Shown: in pieces, positions 1 to 8,312 of the stretch | Position numbering within the stretch: position 1 is the first letter of the stretch | Layout: every line of letters starts with the position of its first letter | Assembly: GCA_022843785.1 (NCBI GenBank) | Contig: JALHMZ010000014.1 | Location: forward strand, 42,006-106,005 | Direction: 5' to 3' | DNA: 64,000 bases | Source of the DNA: Nitrospira sp. | GTDB taxonomy: Bacteria > Nitrospirota > Nitrospiria > Nitrospirales > Nitrospiraceae | The notes under the pieces: generated by a model | Databases searched by the model: none | Seen by the model: only the letters and a program-made list of their open reading frames with translations | Told to the model about the DNA's origin: nothing | Made by a program: the position numbers and the translations under genes

Positions 1-16
1 TTCCGTCATACATGCG

Positions 17-973
17 TCACTCCGGAAGGAGGACGGTTGCAATCATCAGATAAATTCCCACGCTCAAGATATCCTGGACGACCGTGGCCACCGGTCCGCT
101 GGCGAGGGCCGGATCCGCTCCAAGGCGCGCCAGCCCCAGCGGCAGAATGCTGGCGATGACGGTGGCGGCAACCGCCGTAACCCCCAGTGAGATTCCCACC
201 ACCATCGCCAAAGCCGGTTGTCTGTTCCAGAGCCACAATCCACCGGCAGCGACGACCGCGACGATCGTTCCGATGGATGCGCCGATCAATGTCTCTCTGG
301 TCAGTTGTGCCCACAAGGGGACATCCCCATAGGCCAGCCGGCGGACCAAGACCGTTTCTGTTTGCGTCCCGACCGCGTCGGCCATATACACGACCAGGGG
401 AAGAAAAAACGCGAGAGACACCTCCCGCCTGAGTGAAACTTCAAAAGCTGAGGCGACGCCCCCGGCCAAGAATCCTCCCGCGAGGCCAAGCATCAACCAG
501 GGGATGCGTGCGCGTACGGCGGTGAGCGTCTGCTGTCCGGCGTTCGACAGATGGAGGTGATCTATTCTGCTTACGCCGCCCATCCGTAGAAAGTTGTCCA
601 CATGTTCGTCATGCAACAGAGCCAAGAGCCGTCCGATCGGAATGGCGCCCAAAAGGCGGCGACGGCCATCGATGACGGCGACGTCCGCATCATGACGCTC
701 GACCGCGCGCAACGCCACGGTCTCGGCCGCGTCGCCCGGAAGCACTTCGATCGGCGGAAGGCCTTCGAGTTCGGCCAGTGCGGTCTGTTCCTTCGCGTGG
801 AGCAACCGTTCGATCGGCACCTGGCCAACCAGCGCGGCCTGGTCGTCAACCAGATAGACATGGCCCACTTCTTCCCAAGTATGGCGTCTGAGCGTAGCCA
901 TCGTCTCGCCGACTGTGTGGTGCCGGTCTCCTCTCGGAATGTCCACGGTCATCAGTTCAGCGGCGGTTGCCAT
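17..973 (-). CDS. MgtE-family divalent cation (Mg2+) transporter lacking the N domain
   Basis: Inner-membrane Mg2+ channel/transporter of the MgtE (SLC41-like) family, 318 aa. Residues ~1-125 form a tandem CBS pair; residues ~155-318 hold the MgtE membrane domain with about five hydrophobic helices. Family hallmarks are the stretch with ADAVGTQTETVLVRR and the C-terminal DPALASGPVATVVQD motif, which lines the Mg2+ path in known MgtE structures. Classical MgtE (~450 aa) begins with an N superhelical domain that senses Mg2+; it is absent here. A GAGGGC ribosome site lies just before the ATG. A 34-codon membrane peptide starts 30 bp upstream on the same strand and is probably co-transcribed. The family call is secure; the transported ion is inferred. 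Confidence 0.9.
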   Translation of the reverse strand: MATAAELMTVDIPRGDRHHTVGETMATLRRHTWEEVGHVYLVDDQAALVGQVPIERLLHAKEQTALAELEGLPPIEVLPGDAAETVALRAVERHDADVAVIDGRRRLLGAIPIGRLLALLHDEHVDNFLRMGGVSRIDHLHLSNAGQQTLTAVRARIPWLMLGLAGGFLAGGVASAFEVSLRREVSLAFFLPLVVYMADAVGTQTETVLVRRLAYGDVPLWAQLTRETLIGASIGTIVAVVAAGGLWLWNRQPALAMVVGISLGVTAVAATVIASILPLGLARLGADPALASGPVATVVQDILSVGIYLMIATVLLPE

Positions 974-1003
974 CGTGCCCTCGCGTACTCGGTGGACGAT
1001 GCC

Positions 1004-1108
1004 TCATTGACAGTCTGCCGGACAGAAAAAGATGAAATAGATGGCGATCGCCAATCCCAACCCCACCGCTCCAAGCAACAACCACCGTTGGCGTGTCATC
1101 GTTCCCAT
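1004..1108 (-). CDS. 34-aa single-span membrane peptide upstream of mgtE-like gene
   Basis: An ATG-initiated frame of 34 codons beginning MGTMTRQRW, followed by a hydrophobic helix (LLLGAVGLGLAIAIYFIFF) and a short tail with two Cys (CPADCQ). It ends 30 bp before the MgtE-like start, so the two are probably co-transcribed. The basic N-terminus and single span suggest an inner-membrane microprotein with a periplasmic Cys pair. The ribosome site is weak, and a second ATG three codons in could be the start. No family recognised; a role as a small partner of the transporter is only inference from position. Confidence 0.5.
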   Translation of the reverse strand: MGTMTRQRWLLLGAVGLGLAIAIYFIFFCPADCQ

Positions 1109-1258
1109 GGTGAACAGAAGGTCAGCAAGTCCAATGCCGGTCGTGAAAACAGTGGTCAAGGGTAGCTGGTGAGGGGTAAGGAGTGAGGAGCAAAGCCATT
1201 TTGTTGCGAGAAGCTCTCACGCCTGACTCGTCACTTCCCACGTCTCATGGTGCATTCT

Positions 1259-1286
1259 GCTACAGCAGAGGAATAGCTGCTGTAGC
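1259..1286. repeat. 10-bp perfect inverted repeat (hairpin)
   Basis: GCTACAGCAG at 1259-1268 pairs perfectly with CTGCTGTAGC at 1277-1286 around an 8-nt loop. No T-run follows on either side, so this is not a classical terminator. It lies in the 367-bp gap between the leftward mgtE pair and the rightward stress-protein run. Confidence 0.6.
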
Positions 1287-1320
1287 GGAGCTCCCCTCCC
1301 GGAAGACCGAGAGCTGATGA

Positions 1321-1403
1321 CTTGTGGCGTATGGCCGAAGCGAAAGGCTTCGATCTTGAGCGATTTTCCTTCTCGTGCCACAAGCCATTCGCCATATGCT
1401 CTT
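1321..1403. repeat. Palindromic intergenic element, copy 1
   Basis: Nested inverted repeats: CTTGTGGC (1321-1328) with GCCACAAG (1377-1384), GCGTATGGC (1327-1335) with GCCATATGC (1391-1399), and a small hairpin CGAAGC/GCTTCG (1336-1352). The 13-mer GCCATATGCTCTT and the GCGTATGGC word recur in the gap at 16054-16135, so this looks like a dispersed REP-like palindrome. The rest of the gap 1109-1475 shows only direct-repeat-like low-information sequence. Confidence 0.5.
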
Positions 1404-1475
1404 GGCTCTTACGGTGGCACCGGCCTTGCTGAGTTCCTCTGTGGAGCCGGTCAATGCTACCTGGAAGGAGCGGGT

Positions 1476-1982
1476 ATGGGGCAAGATGCTGGTCTCTTCA
1501 AGAAAATCCTGGTCCCGGTCGATTTTTCTCCCTGTTCAGATGAGGCGTTCCACATCGCCTGTGATATGGCTCGCCTGTGCGGGGCCGATGTGACGGTGCT
1601 GCATGTGATCGACATGGGAACCCTTGAATCGTTCAATCGGCTCGGCTTGCTGGCAGTTCCGTCCGATGCCGCCGTGCAGCGGCGGCGATTGCGGCATCAT
1701 GCCCGGTTGAACGTGCGTCGGTTGCTGGAATCAGCGGTGGCCAAGGGGGTGGCCCTCACGCGCGTGATTCTAGAGGGATCTCCGTTTGTCGAGATTGCCA
1801 AGACCGCGCGGACGGAGAAAGTGGATCTGGTCGTGATGGGGAGTTACGGAGGACGGTCCGGCAGCGTGGACAAGATTTTCTTCGGCAGCACGGCGGAAAA
1901 GGTCGTCCGTACAGCAGGTTGTCCTGTGTTGACCGTGCCGCTGCTGGTATCCTCTGTCAAACGGAAGTCGATGGAAACCTAA
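1476..1982 (+). CDS. Universal stress protein, single UspA domain
   Basis: 168-aa cytosolic UspA-fold protein. The start is set at the ATG preceded by GGAAGGAG; upstream in-frame codons run through a palindromic repeat and look non-coding. The domain opens with FKKILVPVDFSPCSDEA and ends with the ATP-binding signature GSYGGRSG...GSTAEKVVRTAGCPVLTV, so nucleotide binding is likely. First of three Usp genes on this strand between 1.4 and 7.4 kb; the cupredoxin gene follows 12 bp downstream, suggesting one operon. Universal stress proteins usually respond to energy or redox stress; the specific trigger is unknown. Confidence 0.9.
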   Translation: MGQDAGLFKKILVPVDFSPCSDEAFHIACDMARLCGADVTVLHVIDMGTLESFNRLGLLAVPSDAAVQRRRLRHHARLNVRRLLESAVAKGVALTRVILEGSPFVEIAKTARTEKVDLVVMGSYGGRSGSVDKIFFGSTAEKVVRTAGCPVLTVPLLVSSVKRKSMET

Positions 1983-1994
1983 GAAAGGGGAAGG

Positions 1995-2441
1995 ATGATG
2001 TCCATTAAGAGGCGTGCTACATCATGGGTTGGATGCGTGGTGGTCGGCCTGACACTTGGAGTGCCTTGGGCCATGGGGTTGGAGGAGGCGGGAGTGAGTC
2101 TCGCACAATCCGAACAGGTGGTCGAGGTGACGATCAAGGATTACAAGTTCGTGACGAAGCAGGGGACCTTGCGGCTTGGAGTTCCGACGGTCATCAAGGT
2201 TCGGAATGAGGACGCCCTGCGGCACGATTTCGGTTCGACCATGTTCGAGGGGCTTCATACCCGCATCGAAAGGGACGGGGTCATCGTCTATGGCCGCGGC
2301 CTGGGTGGTGTGTTTCTCGATTCAAAGCGTGATGCGGTCCTGCGGTTTGACATGTCTCGGCCGGGGCGGCATGAATTCCGGTGCTCGATCCATCCCAATA
2401 TGGGCGGAGAATTGCTCTTGTTGAGCACAGAGGCTGTGTAA
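1995..2441 (+). CDS. Exported cupredoxin-like copper protein
   Basis: 148 aa with a Sec-type signal (residues 1-~37, hydrophobic VGCVVVGLTLGVPWAMG). The mature part resembles a plastocyanin/azurin-like cupredoxin: the first His is in LRHDFGS (~75), and the C-terminal loop CSIHPNMGG supplies Cys, His and Met as the remaining type-1 copper ligands. Probably a periplasmic electron carrier or copper-binding protein. Two ATGs are adjacent; AAGGGGAAGG lies immediately upstream. Sandwiched between stress-protein genes with short spacing, so co-expression is likely. The fold is a good match by motif; redox partner unknown. Confidence 0.82.
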   Translation: MMSIKRRATSWVGCVVVGLTLGVPWAMGLEEAGVSLAQSEQVVEVTIKDYKFVTKQGTLRLGVPTVIKVRNEDALRHDFGSTMFEGLHTRIERDGVIVYGRGLGGVFLDSKRDAVLRFDMSRPGRHEFRCSIHPNMGGELLLLSTEAV

Positions 2442-2498
2442 GAGTGCTGAGAGGAAGGCCATCTCCCTGAACACCTGTTTCTTTCGTGTGGTTGGATC

Positions 2499-3461
2499 AT
2501 GAATATCGAACACATTCTTTTGGCGACGGATGGTTCTACGCGGGCGGTAGGCGCGGAGGCCTATGCTTGCAAGCTAGCCGAGTCATGGGGAGCCACTTTG
2601 ACGGTCGTGAGCGTGTTGGAATTCGCTCCCGGCCTCGATCCGGAGTCTCCCGTGTGCCGCTTATATCTGGCCGAGCTGATGACACAGGCCACGGAAGATC
2701 TGGCCCGGCTGAAAGCACGGGCTGCTGAGCGAGGGATTGCGGTTCACACGCGGATCGAGACGGGTGTCCCGAGTGAACAAGTGCTTGCCGCTGCGGCAGT
2801 CGAAGACCCGGATTTGATCATCATGGGCACCGCCGGGAAGACCGGTCTTGCACATGTCTTATTGGGAAGCACGGCGGAGCGGATCATTCAGACGGCACCC
2901 TGCCCTGTGCTGGCCGTGCGCATGGATCGGTCGGGGACGGAGCGTACCGGCGTGAGCAGGAGTCATCCGGCCTCATTGGACCGGATCATGGTTCCGATCG
3001 ATTTCTCCGACTGCTCGCTTGATGCTCTCGAGTATGCGGTCGCCGTGGCGCAGCGGGCACAGGCCTCTGTCATGCTGCTGCATGTCATGGAGCCGGTCTC
3101 TTACGGATTAGATTTTACCATTCCGCTTCAGGCCGCCCGGGAACATGAGCGGAAATTCCTCACTGAACGGCTTGCGGGCCTTGTCGCGGCACTGAAGGCC
3201 GCGAACGTGAAATCCGAATCTCTCGTTCGAGGGGGGCTTCCACGCGATTCGATCCTCGAGGCGGCCAGGGCCTGGTCGGCCGACTTGATCGTCATGGGGA
3301 CGCATGGACGGCGCGGCCTGTCGCATGCTTTGTACGGCAGTGTGGTGGAGTCGGTTCTCCGGAAGTCGCATTGTCCTATCCTGACGGTCCGGAGCCCTAA
3401 ATTTCACCAGGACCATCGCCGTGTCGTCTCGGTTCAACCTGGCGTGCCGATGAACCCTTAA
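2499..3461 (+). CDS. Tandem-domain universal stress protein
   Basis: 320 aa made of two UspA domains (residues ~1-145 and ~160-305). Both carry the ATP-binding loop: MGTAGKTGLAHVLLGSTAE in domain 1 and MGTHGRRGLSHALYGSVVE in domain 2, each followed by CPxLxVR. The tandem arrangement is the UspE/Rv2623-like form that dimerises within one chain. It lies 57 bp after the cupredoxin gene and 14 bp before the DUF2934 gene, within a same-strand group. Stress or energy-state regulation is inferred from the family. Confidence 0.92.
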   Translation: MNIEHILLATDGSTRAVGAEAYACKLAESWGATLTVVSVLEFAPGLDPESPVCRLYLAELMTQATEDLARLKARAAERGIAVHTRIETGVPSEQVLAAAAVEDPDLIIMGTAGKTGLAHVLLGSTAERIIQTAPCPVLAVRMDRSGTERTGVSRSHPASLDRIMVPIDFSDCSLDALEYAVAVAQRAQASVMLLHVMEPVSYGLDFTIPLQAAREHERKFLTERLAGLVAALKAANVKSESLVRGGLPRDSILEAARAWSADLIVMGTHGRRGLSHALYGSVVESVLRKSHCPILTVRSPKFHQDHRRVVSVQPGVPMNP

Positions 3462-3475
3462 CCGAGGAGTTTGCC

Positions 3476-3700
3476 ATGCGCACTATCGTGAAGAAGACCG
3501 GAGCGGAGAAAGGGCGGTCTTCTCCTGTCGCCGTCAGGCCTAACACACCGATCGAATTACCGGATGGGATGTGGGAGCGGATCGCACAAAAAGCCTACGA
3601 GCTGTGGGAGCAACGGGGCCGTCAAGCCGGGAACGATCTCAGGGATTGGCTTGACGCGGAAGACATCGTCATGGAAGAAATCCATGAAGCTCGCGAGTGA
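3476..3700 (+). CDS. DUF2934 domain small protein
   Basis: 74-aa soluble protein. Residues ~27-72 match the DUF2934 pattern (WERIAQKAYELWEQRGRQ, then DLRDWLDAEDIV), a short helical domain of unknown function common in soil and nitrifying bacteria. GAGGAG precedes the ATG. The last 17 bp overlap the start of the next gene in another frame, implying translational coupling. Function unknown. Confidence 0.82.
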   Translation: MRTIVKKTGAEKGRSSPVAVRPNTPIELPDGMWERIAQKAYELWEQRGRQAGNDLRDWLDAEDIVMEEIHEARE

Positions 3701-5072
3701 ACAGACGGCAGGCCTGTGGGCGCCGCCGCCTCCGTCCCTGGAGGCGGTGCTCGCGCGTCTTGAGGCGCTGGCGCTGAGGCCTGATTTCGCCTTGCAGCGG
3801 GAGACGGCGCTTGCGCGCGCGCTCAGGCCCTATCTGGGAAACGGCGCCGGGAGAATTGTTGCCCCGCTTGCGCAGGAAACCGAATTGGCCGGGCTCTTTC
3901 TGCTCTGCGACTTTTACCCGGAAGACGGGCAATTGACCCTCATCGAACAGCTGCGGGACGTCATCACGGAACATATTCCGAACGAGGAGCGGGCCTGGCT
4001 CGATCCGTTGAAACATTCATCTATGGACCTGCTTGCGCTGACCTCACCTGTCAAACCGGGCGACGCGCTCACACTGCGATCGGTCGGTGACGGGACTTTG
4101 TGGGTCCTGCCTGCCGGGGATTTCATCACAAATCTTTCTGCCGGCCATGTGTTGCTCACCCGTGTCATTCGCGCTTCGGGGGAGGAGGAATCCGGAAAAG
4201 CTGTCTGGGCCGGCTGCGGGCTGGTCTTGTCGCCGGCTGATGCCGAATCGGTGCTCACGATGACTGCTGAATGGCGCCGTGAAATGGAAATGAGTTCCGG
4301 ATCCTTTGCTCTGGGGGAGTGGAGAGAATTTACCAAGCGATTCGGGTACATGTTGCTCTGGGCCTTCGCGCAGCTGCGGATGGACGCCTTGATGGATGCC
4401 GTCGGCCATATTCGCTACCGCTGTCCCGACGGGCAGCCGTATCTCTATGCCGTGGCGTTGTACGATCACCATGAGCACCGGTTGTTCGTTGACCGGTTGT
4501 CGGAGATGCAGGAATTGGAGCCTGAGAAACCGGCTGATCGAGCCGGCGGGCACAGTGCCGCCGGCCTTTCTCCGGTCCATGTGTGGGTTCAACGAGCGGC
4601 CGAGGTGGCCGTCGCAGCGATCGTGGCGAGGCTGACGCTGACCTCTTCTCAGCTGATCGTGGAATGCGACAGCCCGGAGCGGCTCGACCTGATCAAGCAT
4701 CGGCTTGCGGCCTCGTTGGGATTTTCGCTGCACTTCCGAGGCGAGATACTGCAGCCGCCGGTCCGGCAACTGTCGATGGCCGAACTGATGTCCGAGGAAT
4801 CGCTGGCGTTGGCCGTGACGCAGGAGGAAGACCGCGCCCTGCTCAATCGATTTTTAGAGAAGGCCTATCTCGAATGGTCGGACCAGCCGCATCTCGCGCT
4901 CGGCGGGCAAACGCCGCGCCATGCCGCCGCTACTGCGCAGATGCGCGGCCAAGTCGGCGCGTTGATCGATGAGATGGCGCGGCACGATCCGGGTCTCTTG
5001 CGAACAGGCCGGAGCGCATTCGATTACAACAGGCTTCGTGCACATGTCGGATTGGATGAGGTGCCGGGGTAA
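3684..5072 (+). CDS. Conserved hypothetical protein, ~462 aa
   Basis: The start is placed at the ATG inside the 3' end of the DUF2934 gene (GGAAGAAA just upstream), because the earlier in-frame sequence is the shadow of that gene. The protein is soluble with no signal or membrane helix. No confident family was recognised. Near the C-terminus the stretch WSDQPHLALGGQTPRHAA resembles the W-x3-P-x2-LGG-x-TPR-x-A motif seen at the ends of ParS/MbcA-type antitoxins and some SEC-C proteins; its meaning here is unclear. Overlap with DUF2934 argues that the two act together. Confidence 0.75.
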   Translation: MKLASEQTAGLWAPPPPSLEAVLARLEALALRPDFALQRETALARALRPYLGNGAGRIVAPLAQETELAGLFLLCDFYPEDGQLTLIEQLRDVITEHIPNEERAWLDPLKHSSMDLLALTSPVKPGDALTLRSVGDGTLWVLPAGDFITNLSAGHVLLTRVIRASGEEESGKAVWAGCGLVLSPADAESVLTMTAEWRREMEMSSGSFALGEWREFTKRFGYMLLWAFAQLRMDALMDAVGHIRYRCPDGQPYLYAVALYDHHEHRLFVDRLSEMQELEPEKPADRAGGHSAAGLSPVHVWVQRAAEVAVAAIVARLTLTSSQLIVECDSPERLDLIKHRLAASLGFSLHFRGEILQPPVRQLSMAELMSEESLALAVTQEEDRALLNRFLEKAYLEWSDQPHLALGGQTPRHAAATAQMRGQVGALIDEMARHDPGLLRTGRSAFDYNRLRAHVGLDEVPG

Positions 5073-5215
5073 CGAAGGTCGGATGTCGAATGCTGTGGTC
5101 AATTGGCCTCTTCGAGCTGCACCGCTTGCCTCTCGATGAAATGGAGTATACAACCATGCCGCAGATCATGAGGAAATTGGAAGGCCGTTGGGCCGACATC
5201 TAAGGACAGGCAAGG

Positions 5216-6463
5216 ATGCCCTCACCACGAACGATCATCGGCATTTTGGTCGGGGGCGGACCGGCGCCCGGCATCAACAGCGTCATCAGTGCGGCTACGA
5301 TCCGTGGGATTCTCGGCGGCTGCGACGTTCTCGGCATTCTTGACGGGTTCAAATGGCTGATGGAGGGAAGCGGGGGGAAGGTGCGGCCGCTTTCGATCGA
5401 GGATGTCAGCCGGCTTCACTTTTGCGGCGGATCCTATATCGGCACGTCGCGGGCCAACCCGACCAGGACGGTTGAACTTCTGGACCGAGTCCTGTCCAGT
5501 CTGGCACAGCTCGGGGTGACACGCCTGATCACCATCGGCGGAGACGATACGGCCTTCTCGGCGTTCAAAGTAGAAGAGCGGTCGGCCGGCCGGATTCAGG
5601 TTGTCCACGTGCCGAAGACGATCGATAACGATCTTGATCTTCCCAACGGCATTCCGACATTCGGATTTCAAACCGCACGGCACGTCGGTGTCGGCATCGT
5701 GAAGAATCTGATGGTCGACGCCCAGGCTACGGCTCGCTGGTATTTCGTCGTCACCATGGGGCGCAAGGCCGGCCACTTGGCGCTGGGTATCGGGAAAGCC
5801 GCTGGCGCGACGGTGACGATCATTCCGGAGGAATTCACGGAACGTCCCGTGAAACTGCGGCGTCTGGTAGACCTGTTGATCGGAGTCATCATCAAGAGTC
5901 TCGACAGCGGCCGAGTCGACGGGGTCGCCGTGCTGGCGGAGGGGTTGATTGAGATTGTGGATTCTCAGGACCTGCGCGGGCTCGAACAGATCGAACGGGA
6001 TGAGCATGGCCACTTGCGTCTGTCGGAGGTCGATCTCGGCGATCTGCTCAGGAGGGAAGTCACGAAGGGGTTGAAGGATTTGGGGCTGTCCGTCTCGATT
6101 GTCTCCAAGAATGTCGGCTACGAATTGCGCTGCGCGGACCCCATTCCGTACGACATCGAATACACCCGCGATCTCGGTTATTGTGCCTCCCAGTATGTGC
6201 TTGATGGAGGCACGGCGGCGATGGTATCGATCCAGGACGGGCGCTTCACGCCGATTCCGTTCAAACAGATGCTGGACCCTGGTACGGGGCGAGCGAAAGT
6301 CAGGATGGTGGACATCGGTTCCCAGTCCTACCAGACCGCCCGGCAGTATATGATCCGGCTGACTGAGGAGGATTTCAACGATCCGGACAGACTCGGCCGA
6401 TGCGCGGCATTGGCTGGACTCTCTCCGGCGGCATTTCGCACGCGGTTTTCCGGTATCGGTTGA
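5216..6463 (+). CDS. pfp: Pyrophosphate-dependent 6-phosphofructokinase
   Basis: 415 aa, phosphofructokinase fold. It phosphorylates fructose-6-phosphate reversibly in glycolysis/gluconeogenesis. Motifs: GGGPAPGINSVI (~13-24), GSYIGTSR (~72), GGDD (108-111) and PKTIDND (133-139). The Asp at the end of GGDD and the Lys of PKTIDND are the residues that distinguish PPi-dependent enzymes from ATP-dependent ones (GGDG, PGTIDND), so PPi is the predicted donor. Catalytic MGRKAGHLA follows. It sits among universal stress genes, consistent with energy saving under limitation. The donor assignment follows from established motif rules, not assay. Confidence 0.92.
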   Translation: MPSPRTIIGILVGGGPAPGINSVISAATIRGILGGCDVLGILDGFKWLMEGSGGKVRPLSIEDVSRLHFCGGSYIGTSRANPTRTVELLDRVLSSLAQLGVTRLITIGGDDTAFSAFKVEERSAGRIQVVHVPKTIDNDLDLPNGIPTFGFQTARHVGVGIVKNLMVDAQATARWYFVVTMGRKAGHLALGIGKAAGATVTIIPEEFTERPVKLRRLVDLLIGVIIKSLDSGRVDGVAVLAEGLIEIVDSQDLRGLEQIERDEHGHLRLSEVDLGDLLRREVTKGLKDLGLSVSIVSKNVGYELRCADPIPYDIEYTRDLGYCASQYVLDGGTAAMVSIQDGRFTPIPFKQMLDPGTGRAKVRMVDIGSQSYQTARQYMIRLTEEDFNDPDRLGRCAALAGLSPAAFRTRFSGIG

Positions 6464-6502
6464 ACCGGCGGCGCATTCTGAGCAAAAGAAAGGACAGGTG
6501 TC

Positions 6503-7360
6503 ATGAAAGTTTTAGCGGCGACTGATGGGTCGAAATACGGACGGTGGGCCATTGAATGGGTGGCACAGATGCCTTTGACCGTCCAGCCGGTAGTCCGGGC
6601 GCTGCATGTGGTGGATGTCGCTGGCTTGCGTACGCCGTTCATGACCCAGCCCATGATCGTAGGAACGGAGCGGTACCTCCAGGAAGAGATCAAGCGGATG
6701 GAGGCGAGCGCAAAGACAGTCAAGAAGCAGACGGAAACGTTGCTGAAAGAATCGGGCTTGAAAGGGAGTGCGATTGTGGATCGGGGTGGGGTGGCGGCGT
6801 CGATCATGAAGCAGGCCAAGCGAGGTATCACTCTGTTGTCGATCGGTTCGCGAGGGTTGGACACCTTGGATCGCTTCATGCTCGGCAGTGTGTCGAACCA
6901 TGCGATCCACCATGCGCCCTGCTCGGTCCTGGTGGTGAAGGAGACGCCTCGGCCTGTGCGGCGGATTCTGCTGGCCATCGACGGCTCGCCGGCATCGGAC
7001 AAAGCGGTTCGGTTTCTGATTCGATACGTCAATCCTGCTCCCGATGGTCTCGATCATGAACCGGTGATGGTCACCATTGTGCATGTGATGCCCTTTCTGA
7101 AGTATCCGGAACTGCGTGAAGCGGGAAACATGCTGGTGCAGCGCTACGTGGACAAAGTGGCGAAAGCGGGTTTTCAGGTGGGAGAGTCCATGAAGCTGGG
7201 GAAGCCGGCCGATGAAATTCTCACAGAAGCCAAGCGGGAGAAGGTTGATCTGATCGTTACGGGCGCCAAAGGTTTGGGAGCGATCGGCCGGGTGTTGCTT
7301 GGCAGCGTCTCGACCCGTGTCGTGCAGCATGCCGCCTGCTCCGTGCTTGTGGTTCGATGA
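6503..7360 (+). CDS. Tandem-domain universal stress protein
   Basis: 285 aa with two UspA domains (residues ~1-148 and ~153-285). Domain 1 begins MKVLAATDGSKYGRWA and has GSRGLDTLDRFMLGSVSNH; domain 2 begins RRILLAIDGSPASDKA and ends GAKGLGAIGRVLLGSVSTR, so both ATP loops are intact. AAGAAAGGAC precedes the ATG. It follows the PPi-phosphofructokinase gene by 39 bp and probably shares its transcript. Third Usp gene of the region; the repeats are diverged, not recent duplicates. Confidence 0.92.
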   Translation: MKVLAATDGSKYGRWAIEWVAQMPLTVQPVVRALHVVDVAGLRTPFMTQPMIVGTERYLQEEIKRMEASAKTVKKQTETLLKESGLKGSAIVDRGGVAASIMKQAKRGITLLSIGSRGLDTLDRFMLGSVSNHAIHHAPCSVLVVKETPRPVRRILLAIDGSPASDKAVRFLIRYVNPAPDGLDHEPVMVTIVHVMPFLKYPELREAGNMLVQRYVDKVAKAGFQVGESMKLGKPADEILTEAKREKVDLIVTGAKGLGAIGRVLLGSVSTRVVQHAACSVLVVR

Positions 7361-7597
7361 TCAGACGGAGTGGGTTGAATGCGTCGAACGGAGCCGGTTC
7401 TCTTATGGGGACGGCTGACACGGGGTTCGCCCGAGGTCATGAACAGGCAGTAAACAGCATGAACGGACAAATGAGAAGAGAGCATCAGCCCAGGGTTTCA
7501 CCGGTTGTCAGGGTGGATGGTATCGGACTTGACGAGTAGGATCGTCGCGCAATACACTACGCCCCGCCAGACCACTTAAACAGAATATGAGGATACC

Positions 7598-8230
7598 ATG
7601 GCTTCAGTGGCAAAGATGAAACAAGACAGCCTTCCTGATCGCTTGGTGACGGGGCTTTCGAAAATCGGGTTGGCGATGAAAAGCCGGACCTGGAGGCGGC
7701 AAGGGCAAAAGGGAGTCGGCCCGTTGCAGGTGCAAGTCCTGTCGTATCTCCGATCTTGTCCCAATCAGGCGGCGACGGTCTCGACGATTGCGCGTGAACT
7801 GACGGTCAAGCTGCCCACCGCATCCGAGGTGATCCGGACGCTTGCGGAGAAACGGCTTGTGCGTCGGCGCCAGCAGGAGGCCGATCACCGTATCGTGACG
7901 GTGCATCTCACGGCTCTGGGAGCGAAGGCCGGAAAGGTCTCAAGCGGATGGCCGGAGATTTTGTCCGCTGCGACGGAGCAACTGACTCTGGAAGAACAGG
8001 TCAGTCTGTTGTCCGCGCTGGTGAAGCTCATTCGGGTGTTGCAGCTGAAGGGAGAGATCCCTGTCGCGCGCATGTGTGTCTCGTGCCAGTATTTCAGCCA
8101 GAATGTGCATAAGAGCGGAGACAAGCGGCACCACTGTCAGTTTTTCGACGTGCCGTTCGGTGATCAGTCCCTCCTTCTCGATTGCCCGGAATATGTCGGG
8201 ACTCCCATCAAAATGGCAAAAAAGGCCTGA
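7598..8230 (+). CDS. MarR-like winged-helix regulator with C-terminal Cys cluster
   Basis: 210 aa. Residues ~45-145 form a MarR-type winged helix: VSTIARELTVKLPTASEVIRTLAEKRLVRR is the helix-turn-helix part and the RRRQQEADHRIVTVHLT segment is the wing. Residues ~160-205 carry CVSCQYF, HHCQFFD and DCPEY, i.e. C-x2-C plus two further Cys and a His pair, suggestive of a Zn or Fe-S site sensing redox or metal state. Likely dimeric DNA-binding repressor. A 237-bp gap separates it from the upstream stress gene, and a terminator follows directly. Target genes unknown. Confidence 0.82.
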   Translation: MASVAKMKQDSLPDRLVTGLSKIGLAMKSRTWRRQGQKGVGPLQVQVLSYLRSCPNQAATVSTIARELTVKLPTASEVIRTLAEKRLVRRRQQEADHRIVTVHLTALGAKAGKVSSGWPEILSAATEQLTLEEQVSLLSALVKLIRVLQLKGEIPVARMCVSCQYFSQNVHKSGDKRHHCQFFDVPFGDQSLLLDCPEYVGTPIKMAKKA

Positions 8231-8237
8231 TCCTCTC

Positions 8238-8282
8238 GGCGGCCCCCTGACGATTGTGTGAGGATGAGGGGCCGCCTGTTTT
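8238..8282 (+). terminator. Rho-independent terminator after MarR-like gene
   Basis: GGCGGCCCC (8238-8246) pairs with GGGGCCGCC (8268-8276), followed by TGTTTT. The stem is perfect over 9 bp with a 21-nt loop region; it lies 8 bp after the regulator stop codon. Confidence 0.75.
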
Positions 8283-8312
8283 GTCTAGATGTGAAGCGGG
8301 CCTGGGCGATCG

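Noticed and set aside
7357..7539. 60-aa frame beginning at the stop of the third Usp gene
   Set aside because: No ribosome site beyond the overlap, no family-like pattern, and polar low-information composition; treated as intergenic.
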